Below are positions 1-5,247 of a DNA stretch of 5,247 bases, one piece after another; within the stretch, counting starts at the first letter, position 1, and each line of letters opens with the position of its first letter. Below the pieces are notes generated by a model that did no database searches, was not told the DNA's origin, and was given only the letters and a program-made list of their open reading frames with translations. Both the position numbers and the translations under genes were made by a program. Origin of the DNA: Candidatus Dormiibacterota bacterium (GTDB taxonomy: Bacteria > Chloroflexota > Dormibacteria > UBA8260); NCBI GenBank assembly GCA_955652455.1, contig CATPBU010000033.1, positions 1 to 5,247 on the forward strand, given 5' to 3'.

Positions 1-2
1 CT

Positions 3-44
3 CCCGGCCCGTTCGCGTCCTTTCTGGTGGCGTCGGCGTGGTGA
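3..44 (+). CDS. Possible C-terminal tail of an upstream gene (partial)
   Basis: Reading from base 3, the frame gives PGPFASFLVASAW and then a TGA at 42-44, four bases before the ATG of the acyltransferase gene. Such close spacing fits the tight packing of the genes that follow, so this may be the end of a preceding operon member. Only 13 residues are visible and they match no family I recognise. The other two frames are also open to the left edge, so this is a position-based guess and not an identification. Confidence 0.3.
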   Translation, partial: PGPFASFLVASAW

Positions 45-48
45 CTCG

Positions 49-960
49 ATGCTCCCGTACCACGGCTACCGCCTCGCCTCGCTGCTGGTCCGCGTCCTGC
101 CCCGGCGTGCCAGCTTCGTGCTCGCCGACCGCGTGGCCGACGTGCTCCTCGCCGCCATCCCGACGAAGTTCGACGCGCTGCGCGACAACCTGTACCACGC
201 GCTGCCGGACACGACGGAGCGGGAGATGCGCCGCATCGTCCGCCGCAATGTGCGCGACCTCACCCGCAGCTGGGTGGACGTCATAGCCATCCCGCTCGAT
301 CCATCGAAGACGACGCGCCGGCTGCGCGAAGTCGACGTGCACCACTACACGGACGCGCTGGCGCGCGGCAAGGGCGTCGTCGTGGTCTCGATGCATTTCG
401 GGGCCTGGGAAGCGGGACTGGCCGCGTGGAACGGCGGCGGCGGCCGCCTGGCCTTGCTGGCTGAACAACTCCGCCCTCAGAAGCTCTTCGAGGCGATCGC
501 GGGCGCGCGTGGCGCGCTCGGTGTCAGGGTTATCCCCATCGACATCGAGGCCATGCTCAGCGGCGACACGAAGACGGCACGACGGATCGGAGCCGGGGCG
601 ATGCGCGAGGTGTTCAAGCACCTGCGCAACGGTGGCGGCATCGCCATCGCGATCGACCGCGACCTCACCGGTACCGGCACCATGCTGCCCTTCTTCGGAC
701 AGCCGGCAGCCATCCCGCTCGGTGTCGTCGACGTCGCCATGCGCAGCGGTGCGGCGGTCGTGCCCGCTGCCCTGCGTCGCACCAGCTGGGGCGTCGAGGG
801 CGTGGTGTACCCCGAGGTCGCCTACGACGCCGAAGCCCCGCGTGAGCAGGAGACCGAGCGGGTGGCGCGACACATCCTCGCAACTTTCGAGCCCGTGATC
901 CGAAAGTACCCCGACCAGTGGCACGTGCTCGACCGGGTGTGGCCGGAGGCTGGGCGGTGA
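49..960 (+). CDS. PatA/LpxL-family lysophospholipid acyltransferase, probably acting on a phosphatidylinositol mannoside
   Basis: 303-residue acyltransferase of the LpxL/HtrB/PatA family. These enzymes transfer an acyl chain to a glycolipid at the cytoplasmic membrane; mycobacterial PatA (Rv2611c) acylates the mannose of PIM1/PIM2. The catalytic HX4E motif is HFGAWE (H116, E121). Further family marks are the DRDLTGTG segment near 203-210, FFGQPAAIPLG at 215-225, and the C-terminal YPDQWHVLDRVW at 287-298, which resembles the end of mycobacterial PatA from memory. The N-terminus (about 1-35) is a weakly hydrophobic, Arg-containing helix of the kind that anchors these proteins to the membrane. 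ATG 49 is the only ATG/GTG/TTG start in frame between the left edge and the conserved region; no strong ribosome binding site precedes it. The gene overlaps the following PimA-like gene by four bases, and this pairing supports a PIM-pathway role. The family is secure; the exact acceptor is inferred. A general phospholipid acyltransferase is the alternative. Confidence 0.88.
   Translation: MLPYHGYRLASLLVRVLPRRASFVLADRVADVLLAAIPTKFDALRDNLYHALPDTTEREMRRIVRRNVRDLTRSWVDVIAIPLDPSKTTRRLREVDVHHYTDALARGKGVVVVSMHFGAWEAGLAAWNGGGGRLALLAEQLRPQKLFEAIAGARGALGVRVIPIDIEAMLSGDTKTARRIGAGAMREVFKHLRNGGGIAIAIDRDLTGTGTMLPFFGQPAAIPLGVVDVAMRSGAAVVPAALRRTSWGVEGVVYPEVAYDAEAPREQETERVARHILATFEPVIRKYPDQWHVLDRVWPEAGR
945..949 (+). 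promoter_or_regulatory. Ribosome binding site that fixes the pimA-like start
   Basis: A perfect GGAGG lies seven bases before GTG 957, inside the last codons of the acyltransferase gene. It favours GTG 957 over the in-frame ATG at 918, which would add 13 Arg/Pro-rich residues in front of the conserved VKVCLVSPYD beta strand. Together with the GTGA overlap it indicates translational coupling. Confidence 0.75.
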
Positions 961-2126
961 AGGTGTGCCTGGTCTCGCCGTATGACTACATGCATCCGGG
1001 CGGCGTGACCGAGCACGTCAGGCACCTCGCTGACACCCTGCGCGAACGCGATCACACGGTGACCGTGCTGGCGCCTTCGAGCAGGGTCGGCGACGACCAT
1101 GGCATCCCCGGTTACGTGCGCATCGGGCGGAGCGTCCCGGTGAAGTCGAATGGCTCGGTGGCGCGCATCGCGCTTAGCTTCCACTTGGTTCGGCGGGTTC
1201 GCGCCCTCCTCGACGACAGCGACTTCGACGTCGTCCACTACCACGAGCCGCTGGTGCCTTCGCTGCCGATCACGGTGCTGCGCTTCCATCGCGGCGCTAA
1301 CGTCGCCACCTTCCACACCCACGCGCGACGCAACCTCGGTTACTACTACGGGCGCCCCTTCCTCGGTCGATACTTCAAGCGGCTGCACGCTTGCATCGCC
1401 GTCAGCGCTCCGGCGCGCGACTTCATCTCGCGCTACTTCCCGGGCGACTACCGCATCGTGCCCAACGGGATCGACACCACCCGCTTTCGTCCTGACCAGC
1501 CACCTGTCTCCGAGCTGCGCAGCACGGGTATGAAAACCATCCTCTTCGTCGGCCGCATGGAGCAGCGCAAGGGCTTCGGAATCCTCCTCGAGGCGTACGC
1601 GCAAGTGCGCCGGCGACGGTCGGATGTGCGGTTGGTCGCGGTCGGCGAGGGGCCGCAGCGCGAGGGGTACGAGCGCCAGGTCGACTCATTCGGCATCCCC
1701 GACGTGTGGTTCGCGGGTCGCATCAGCAACGAGATGCTGCCCAGGTACTACACATCCGCTGATATCTTCTGCAACCCGGCAACGGGAGGTGAGAGCTTCG
1801 GCATCGTGCTGCTCGAGGCCATGGCCAGCGGCGTCCCGGTGCTTGCATCGGCAATACCCGGGTTCACTGCAGTGATCGGCGGCGGCAAGGACGGTCTGCT
1901 GGTTCCGCCCAAGCAACCACGCGTGCTGGCCCAGGCAATCGACACCCTGGTCAACGATGAGGGGCTGTGCCGTTCGATGAGCGCGCACGGGGTGCGCACC
2001 GCACAGCAGTACGACTGGCATCGCGTCGCGGACTCAGTCCTCGACGTGTACGAGGAGGCGCGCGGACGATCGCGCGTGCACTTGGTGGCCGCCGGTGTTC
2101 ACCGCCAGGTTTCAGGAATGGGTTAG
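957..2126 (+). CDS. pimA: PimA-like GT4 glycosyltransferase (phosphatidylinositol alpha-mannosyltransferase type)
   Basis: 389-residue GT-B fold, family GT4 glycosyltransferase. PimA transfers mannose from GDP-mannose to the inositol of phosphatidylinositol on the inner leaflet, the first step of PIM synthesis. The N-terminal domain carries GGV (15-17) followed by EHV, NGSVAR (65-70), FDVVHYHEP (90-98), VATFHT (116-121, H120) and IAVS (147-150). From memory, R70 and H120 correspond to PimA R68 and H118, used for lipid acceptor and donor handling. The C-terminal domain has PNGID (169-173), the donor-phosphate motif GRMEQRKG (R200, K205) and the E-x7-E motif GGESFGIVLLE (E279, E287), then YDW (352-354). 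The length is close to that of mycobacterial PimA. GTG 957 is chosen because of a GGAGG seven bases upstream and the typical GT4 N-terminus. The last roughly 18 residues are poorly conserved in type and partly overlap the next gene. GT4 membership is certain. PimA function is supported by NGSVAR and the neighbours; another glycolipid hexosyltransferase is possible. Confidence 0.88.
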   Translation: MKVCLVSPYDYMHPGGVTEHVRHLADTLRERDHTVTVLAPSSRVGDDHGIPGYVRIGRSVPVKSNGSVARIALSFHLVRRVRALLDDSDFDVVHYHEPLVPSLPITVLRFHRGANVATFHTHARRNLGYYYGRPFLGRYFKRLHACIAVSAPARDFISRYFPGDYRIVPNGIDTTRFRPDQPPVSELRSTGMKTILFVGRMEQRKGFGILLEAYAQVRRRRSDVRLVAVGEGPQREGYERQVDSFGIPDVWFAGRISNEMLPRYYTSADIFCNPATGGESFGIVLLEAMASGVPVLASAIPGFTAVIGGGKDGLLVPPKQPRVLAQAIDTLVNDEGLCRSMSAHGVRTAQQYDWHRVADSVLDVYEEARGRSRVHLVAAGVHRQVSGMG

Positions 2127-2703
2127 GGCCGGGGCGCGGCGCATCGTGCCCGCGCTGCGGCTCCTCGGCTTCACCCCCAATGCGCTGACCCTCATCGGGC
2201 TGGCGATCTGCGCTGCTTCGGCGATGCTGGTCGCCACCGGTTACCTCATCGCCGGCGGGATCCTGCTGCTGATCGCCAGCGCGTTCGACATCCTCGACGG
2301 CGCCGTGGCGCGCGTCACCGGCAAGGTGTACAGGTACGGCGCGTTCCTTGACTCCACCACCGACCGCTACGCGGAGTCGTTCACGTACATCGCGCTGCTC
2401 TGGTACTTCACGATCACGCTGCCGGGTCACCATGTCATCGAGCCGATGCTGGTCATCCTCGCGCTCACCGGATCACTGCTGGTCTCCTACGTGCGCGCCC
2501 GGGCTCAGTCGCTCGGCTTTGTGTGCGACGGCGGCATTTTCGCACGACCTGAGCGCGTGGTCCTCACGGTGGTCGGTCTGCTGGTGCCGCCGCTGCTGTT
2601 CGGCTGCCTGGTGACGCTGGCTGTGCTCACCAACGTGACCGCGGTGCAGCGAATCTGGTTCGTGTGGCGGCAATCCCTGAAGACTGCGCCGGCGGACACA
2701 TGA
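2095..2703 (+). CDS. pgsA: CDP-alcohol phosphatidyltransferase, probably phosphatidylinositol-phosphate synthase (PgsA type)
   Basis: 202-residue integral membrane enzyme that replaces the CMP of CDP-diacylglycerol with an alcohol phosphate. The signature D-x2-D-G-x2-A-R-x8-G-x3-D-x3-D is complete, with D65, D68, G69, A72, R73, G82, D86 and D90; the four aspartates bind the metals. About six hydrophobic segments follow the family pattern, preceded by LGFTPNALTLIG (24-35). SYVRARAQSLG (131-141) and RPER (151-154) match the positions of SYIKARAEASG and RPER in mycobacterial PgsA1, the phosphatidylinositol-phosphate synthase, with Arg replacing Lys at 134. This basic patch binds inositol phosphate in that group and argues against a plain phosphatidylglycerophosphate synthase. 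The start is GTG 2095, the first usable start before the conserved helix, preceded by a weak GGTGG at 2084-2088. It overlaps the pimA-like gene by 32 bases, and its stop overlaps the next gene as ATGA. The family is certain; the alcohol specificity is inferred. Confidence 0.88.
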   Translation: MFTARFQEWVRAGARRIVPALRLLGFTPNALTLIGLAICAASAMLVATGYLIAGGILLLIASAFDILDGAVARVTGKVYRYGAFLDSTTDRYAESFTYIALLWYFTITLPGHHVIEPMLVILALTGSLLVSYVRARAQSLGFVCDGGIFARPERVVLTVVGLLVPPLLFGCLVTLAVLTNVTAVQRIWFVWRQSLKTAPADT

Positions 2704-3224
2704 CCTCGTTGCGAGGCTGGGTGGCCTGGGAGTTCGGCCGGCGCATCGAGATCAACGGGGTGATCGTCTACATCATCTGCGAGCGGTTGGTGAAGGCGGC
2801 GATCCTCATCGGCGGGGGCATCGTTCTCATCGTGGTGGCGGCGCACACCGACCTGCGCAACCTCGCCGAGCAGGCGCAGGATCAGCTGGATCTCGCCGCT
2901 GGAACGTCTCTCTGGCGCCGGCTCTTCGACCAGGCGCTCGCACGTCTCGGGACTCACGCTGACCCGATTGCTGTCGCTGCCATCCTCTATGGCGTCCTCG
3001 AGCTTGTCGAGGCTATCGGCCTGCTGCTGCGACGCCGCTGGGCCGAGTACCTGGTTCTCCTGGCGACGGTGGCGTTCCTGCCCCTGGAGGTGGACGAGAT
3101 GCTGCGCAAGCCGTCGCTGCTCAAGGCGCTCGCGCTCGTCGTCAACCTTGCCATCGCGGTGTACCTGGTGTGGCGCAAGCAGCTGTTCCTGACCCGGCAG
3201 GAGAGCTCCGCCGCACAGGCCTGA
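2700..3224 (+). CDS. DUF2127 family membrane protein of unknown function
   Basis: 174-residue predicted inner-membrane protein that fits the DUF2127 pattern. Four hydrophobic segments are visible, at about 23-48, 88-110, 114-130 and 140-158. The short region between the first two (50-87) is amphipathic. The best-conserved family stretch is present: an ELVEAIGLLL segment (101-110), then RRRWAEYLVL (111-120), FLPLEVDEM (126-134) and an asparagine in NLAIAVYL (149-156). The start is ATG 2700, which overlaps the TGA of the phosphatidyltransferase gene as ATGA. A longer reading from ATG 2664 would add 12 residues inside the previous gene and is less likely. The ribosome binding site is weak (GGCGGA at 2691-2696, only three bases away), so re-initiation after the upstream stop is probable. 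No biochemical function is known to me for the family. Its position at the end of a phosphoinositide-lipid operon suggests a membrane-lipid or envelope role, but this is inference only. Confidence 0.83.
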   Translation: MTSLRGWVAWEFGRRIEINGVIVYIICERLVKAAILIGGGIVLIVVAAHTDLRNLAEQAQDQLDLAAGTSLWRRLFDQALARLGTHADPIAVAAILYGVLELVEAIGLLLRRRWAEYLVLLATVAFLPLEVDEMLRKPSLLKALALVVNLAIAVYLVWRKQLFLTRQESSAAQA

Positions 3225-3346
3225 GCACGCGTCAAGCTGGTCGCCTCAGACGCTGATGGCACGTTCCACAATGGCTGCGGTCGACAGCACAACGTCCTCG
3301 GCGCCCGAACTGTAGTGTCTGCCCCCGGTCAGAGAGGAGCACCACC
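3225..3346 (+). other. Intergenic gap between the lipid operon and the SDR gene
   Basis: This 122-base stretch is the only sizeable non-coding gap. I see no strong intrinsic terminator in it: the best inverted repeat is a five-base GCGTC/GACGC pair with a 15-base loop, and no T-run follows. TAGTGT at 3313-3318 could serve as a poor -10 box, but no convincing -35 box sits at the right distance. Whether the SDR gene has its own promoter cannot be decided from the sequence. Confidence 0.4.
3332..3339 (+). promoter_or_regulatory. Strong Shine-Dalgarno sequence for the SDR gene
   Basis: GAGAGGAG lies seven bases before GTG 3347. It fixes that GTG as the start and is among the best ribosome binding sites in the window, suggesting that this gene is translated independently and not coupled to an upstream gene. 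Confidence 0.75.
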
Positions 3347-4126
3347 GTGGATCTGGGACTCAGCGGGCGCACCGCCTTCGTCGCTGATGCAAGCCGTGGC
3401 ATCGGCCGGGCCATCGCCATCCAATTCGCCGCCGAGGGCAGCGATGTCGGGCTCTGCGCCCGTGACGCCGGTGCCCTCGAGGCCACGGCGGCGACCATCC
3501 GTGAAGCGGCAGTCCGCGCGGTCCCGTCGGTGGCGGACGTCACCGATGAAGCGGCCGTGACAGCGGCGGTGCAACGAACCGTCCGCGACACCGGGCGGCT
3601 GGATGCGCTGGTTGTCAACGCGGGCGGGCCGCCGACGGGCACGTTCGACGCTGTCGGTGACGATGGCTGGAGCCAGGCGTTCCAGCTTCTGCTGATGAGC
3701 GCGGTGCACCTGGTGCGAGCCGCGCTTCCGTCCCTGCGCCGTTCCGACGCAGCCAGCATCATCTTTGTGTCCTCGACCGCGATCCGGCAGCCGATCCCGG
3801 GTCTGCTGCTCAGCAACGCGACGCGCGCTGCGGTCGCTGGACTGGCCAAGACGTTGGCCGGTGAACTGGCGCCAACCATTCGCGTCAACACGGTGATGCC
3901 GGGACGGATCCGCACCGGTCGCCAGGAGGCGCTGGCGCGGCAGCGCCATCCCGACGTCGACATCGAGGCGACGATCGCCGAGGAGGCCAAGGTGATTCCG
4001 CTCCAGCGTTTCGGCGACCCCACCGAGTTCGCTCGGGCCGCAGTGTTTCTCAGCTCCCCGGCTGCGAGCTACATCACCGGGGCGGCGCTGGCGGTGGATG
4101 GAGGCCTCATCCAAGCGTCGCTGTAG
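3347..4126 (+). CDS. FabG-like short-chain dehydrogenase/reductase family protein with atypical active site
   Basis: 259-residue Rossmann-fold protein of classical SDR length. The nucleotide-binding loop is ADASRGIG (13-20) where TGxxxGIG is usual, so the first Thr and Gly are Ala and Asp. ADVTD (63-67), NAGG (91-94), VSS (141-143) and the C-terminal DPTEFARAAVFLSS and ITGAALAVDGG segments (224-237, 243-253) are typical. The YxxxK motif is replaced: the stretch LSNATRAAV (155-163) puts Ser156 at the Tyr position and Arg160 at the Lys position. The tetrad Asn also appears to be Leu115. Only Ser143 of the tetrad remains. This matches, from memory, the subgroup described as beta-ketoacyl-ACP reductase-like SDRs without a perfect cofactor motif or catalytic tetrad (cd05344), so the substitutions are probably a lineage trait and not recent decay. 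The substrate is unknown, and annotation as 3-oxoacyl-ACP reductase would be unsafe. The start is GTG 3347, with a strong ribosome binding site. The next gene converges on it. Confidence 0.9.
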   Translation: MDLGLSGRTAFVADASRGIGRAIAIQFAAEGSDVGLCARDAGALEATAATIREAAVRAVPSVADVTDEAAVTAAVQRTVRDTGRLDALVVNAGGPPTGTFDAVGDDGWSQAFQLLLMSAVHLVRAALPSLRRSDAASIIFVSSTAIRQPIPGLLLSNATRAAVAGLAKTLAGELAPTIRVNTVMPGRIRTGRQEALARQRHPDVDIEATIAEEAKVIPLQRFGDPTEFARAAVFLSSPAASYITGAALAVDGGLIQASL

Positions 4127-4132
4127 GCGAGC

Positions 4133-5116
4133 TCAGCAGCTGGTGGTGGCGCCGAGAATTGCGAGGATGCCGACCAGGTTGAAGAGCGCGTGCACCAGCG
4201 CGCCGGGCAGCAGTGAATCCGAATACTCGTACAGCAGGGCGAGGATGACGCCTACAGCGAACAGCGGCAGGGCGAGTACCAGGACCAGGTGTGCAGCGGA
4301 GAACACCACCGCGCTGATCCCCACGGCGGGTAGGACCGGCAGTCGGCGACGGAGCCATCCATAGATGAAGCCGCGGAAGATGGTCTCTTCGCTGAACGGG
4401 GCGATCAGGCATACCAGCGGTATGGCGACCGCGAGGTAACCGCCATATTCGTCGCGAACTGTGGTGCACTGAGTATTCGGCGAGTTGGGCAGGATCTGGG
4501 TGGCCAGGGATGCCAGCCAGTCGGCCACCTCCAGCGCGACGACGGCTCCCACCACGCTGACAGCCAGCCACGGCAACCAACCGGCACGGCCGAACGGTCG
4601 CGGCAGACGCCAGCCCAGGTCGGTGATATGCAACCCACGGCGGAGTCGCAGCAAGACGAGCAGGGCGGCCAGCGCGGCGGCGTAGGAGGCCGCCTGACCA
4701 GCGAATGCTTCCACAGCGGTACGGCCGGAGGCTTGCAGCGACTGATCGACAACCTGGGTGACACCGACGACAAGGCTGGCGGTGAGGAAAACGGCGGCGG
4801 CCGCGGCCGGGAGGAAGGCAATGATGTCCGTCCAGTCCCATCGTCCCGCCCGCCCGACGCTCACCCGTGCTGCCGGGAGTGCGGCGGGGTCGTGGTCGGC
4901 CCGGACGCGAAGACCGACGAATGCGAGCACCATCGGTGCCACGAGCGCGGCGGCAATCAGGGCCGCGCGAGCGCCCGCGTCCTTGACGTTCTGGCTCGAC
5001 GCCAGGAAGGTGGCGAATGCCAGCGGCGCGCCCATCCACAGGCAGTAACGGGCGGTGTTCGCGCGTTGCGGCAGGAGCGCGGCTGATGCGCCCCGAGGCG
5101 CTGGGAGCAAGGGCAC
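4133..5116 (-). CDS. CPBP (Abi/CAAX protease-like) family intramembrane glutamic endopeptidase
   Basis: Multi-pass membrane protein of about 327 residues from GTG 5116 on the reverse strand. All three CPBP motifs are present near the C-terminus: EETIFR (E243, E244, R248), FSAAH (F272-H276) and HALFN (H309-N313). In this family the first glutamate and the histidines form the intramembrane active site, as in Rce1-type proteases. Seven to eight hydrophobic segments are visible, at about 24-41, 49-69, 98-119, 143-158, 180-200, 227-241, 259-275 and 277-298. The start is uncertain. An ATG at 5242 would run through the divergent holB start and add a soluble segment that does not look coding, so it is rejected. 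GTG 5116 keeps the first membrane helix whole; ATG 5035 (300 residues) would cut into that helix, and TTG 5137 is also possible. None has a clear ribosome binding site. Substrate and role are unknown; family members include bacteriocin self-immunity and prenyl-protein-processing-like proteases. Confidence 0.85.
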   Translation of the reverse strand: MPLLPAPRGASAALLPQRANTARYCLWMGAPLAFATFLASSQNVKDAGARAALIAAALVAPMVLAFVGLRVRADHDPAALPAARVSVGRAGRWDWTDIIAFLPAAAAAVFLTASLVVGVTQVVDQSLQASGRTAVEAFAGQAASYAAALAALLVLLRLRRGLHITDLGWRLPRPFGRAGWLPWLAVSVVGAVVALEVADWLASLATQILPNSPNTQCTTVRDEYGGYLAVAIPLVCLIAPFSEETIFRGFIYGWLRRRLPVLPAVGISAVVFSAAHLVLVLALPLFAVGVILALLYEYSDSLLPGALVHALFNLVGILAILGATTSC

Positions 5117-5132
5117 GGGCGGGCCAATTCTG

Positions 5133-5138
5133 CACAAT
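5133..5138 (+). promoter_or_regulatory. holB: Possible -10 box for a leaderless holB transcript
   Basis: CACAAT matches four of six positions of TATAAT and ends six bases before ATG 5145. That is the spacing expected if transcription starts at or beside the start codon. No Shine-Dalgarno sequence precedes the ATG, which agrees with a leaderless message. No clear -35 box is visible. The evidence is weak. Confidence 0.22.
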
Positions 5139-5144
5139 CGCCGG

Positions 5145-5247
5145 ATGGCCGCCCCCTCCGTTGTGATCGGCCATGAGGCGGTCTTTGCCGGACTCGCCAG
5201 GGCCCACGCCGAGGGGCGACTGGGCCACGCGTTGTTGTTCATCGGCC
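5145..5247 (+). CDS. holB: DNA polymerase III subunit delta' (HolB), 5' end only
   Basis: An open frame from ATG 5145 runs off the right edge after 34 complete codons. It contains VVIGHEAVFAGLARAH (6-21), then EGRLGHALLFIG (23-34). This is the typical beginning of the clamp-loader delta' subunit and its DnaX-like AAA+ domain: a V-G-x-E/H segment, a helix, then a G-R-L-x-H-A-x-L-F-x-G strand that leads into the P-loop. The P-loop itself (G-P-x-G-x-G-K) would lie just beyond the window. The protein would join the clamp-loader complex that places the sliding clamp on DNA. ATG 5145 is the only plausible start; no ribosome binding site is seen. It is divergent from the CPBP gene, with 28 bases between the two starts if GTG 5116 is right. 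A DnaX (gamma/tau) N-terminus is a less likely alternative. Confidence 0.72.
   Translation, partial: MAAPSVVIGHEAVFAGLARAHAEGRLGHALLFIG

Noticed and set aside
38..286. Alternative plus-strand frame from 38 overlapping the acyltransferase start
   Set aside because: The product is Cys/Ser/Thr/Arg-rich with no motif, which is the usual shifted-frame pattern of a GC-rich gene.
432..443. Short GGC-repeat run
   Set aside because: It encodes a Gly-rich loop in the acyltransferase and is ordinary for GC-rich coding sequence; not a meaningful repeat.
822..1604. Long reverse-strand open frame opposite the pimA-like gene
   Set aside because: Its translation is rich in Arg, Ala, Asp and Val and has no recognisable domain. 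The forward frame encodes a clear GT4 enzyme. Long antisense frames are expected in GC-rich coding DNA.
3246..3302. Reverse-strand peptide that looks like a protein C-terminus (EDVVLSTAAIVERAISV and stop)
   Set aside because: The frame closes at a stop at 3360-3362 and has no convincing start or ribosome binding site, so at most it could be a relic; I treat it as chance.
3232..4114. Two long reverse-strand open frames opposite the SDR gene
   Set aside because: Both are low-complexity Ser/Arg/Ala/Thr-rich translations of the complementary strand of a clear SDR gene. Neither has a domain, a ribosome binding site or a plausible start.
4107..5228. A second reverse-strand frame of 373 codons overlapping the CPBP gene
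   Set aside because: The translation is Arg/Gly/Pro-rich with no membrane segments or motifs, whereas the neighbouring frame has all three CPBP motifs and clean hydrophobic helices.
5117..5242. N-terminal extension of the CPBP protein to ATG 5242
   Set aside because: It would run antisense through the holB start and adds a Trp/Pro/Ser-rich stretch that looks non-coding. holB on the plus strand explains this DNA better.

Overview
This is an ordinary-looking chromosomal window from a GC-rich bacterium. Every gene shows strong G/C bias at third codon positions, and all annotated genes are compact and often overlap. The first block, an acyltransferase, a PimA-type glycosyltransferase and a phosphatidylinositol-phosphate-type CDP-alcohol transferase, is what Actinomycetota use to start phosphatidylinositol mannosides (PIMs). 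The gene order differs from the mycobacterial pgsA-patA-pimA order. The sequence could come from a deep actinobacterial lineage or from a Chloroflexota/Dormibacterota-type organism; I cannot decide from this window alone.

Layout. Positions 3-44 may hold the last codons of an upstream gene. Positions 49-3224 (+) form a tightly packed four-gene unit: a PatA/LpxL-family acyltransferase, a PimA-like GT4 glycosyltransferase, a PgsA-like CDP-alcohol phosphatidyltransferase and a DUF2127 membrane protein. Successive genes overlap by 4, 32 and 4 bases, so they are very probably one translationally coupled operon. After a 122-base gap, a FabG-like SDR protein (3347-4126, +) starts behind a good Shine-Dalgarno sequence. 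It lacks most of the classical SDR catalytic residues. A CPBP-family intramembrane protease (complement of 4133-5116) converges on it with only 6 bases between the stops. At the right edge, 5145-5247 (+) holds the 5' end of holB (DNA polymerase III delta' subunit), divergent from the protease.

How the genes fit together. The PgsA-like enzyme would make phosphatidylinositol phosphate from CDP-diacylglycerol. After dephosphorylation by an enzyme not seen here, the PimA-like enzyme would mannosylate phosphatidylinositol on the cytoplasmic face, and the acyltransferase would add an acyl chain to the product. The DUF2127 protein has no known function, but its coupling to this set points to a membrane-lipid role. 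The SDR, the protease and holB have no evident link to that pathway.

I found no RNA genes, mobile elements, CRISPR arrays or notable repeats, and nothing that I would call a new biological system. The points most worth a second look are the permuted PIM-type cluster with its coupled DUF2127 gene, and the degenerate active site of the SDR.
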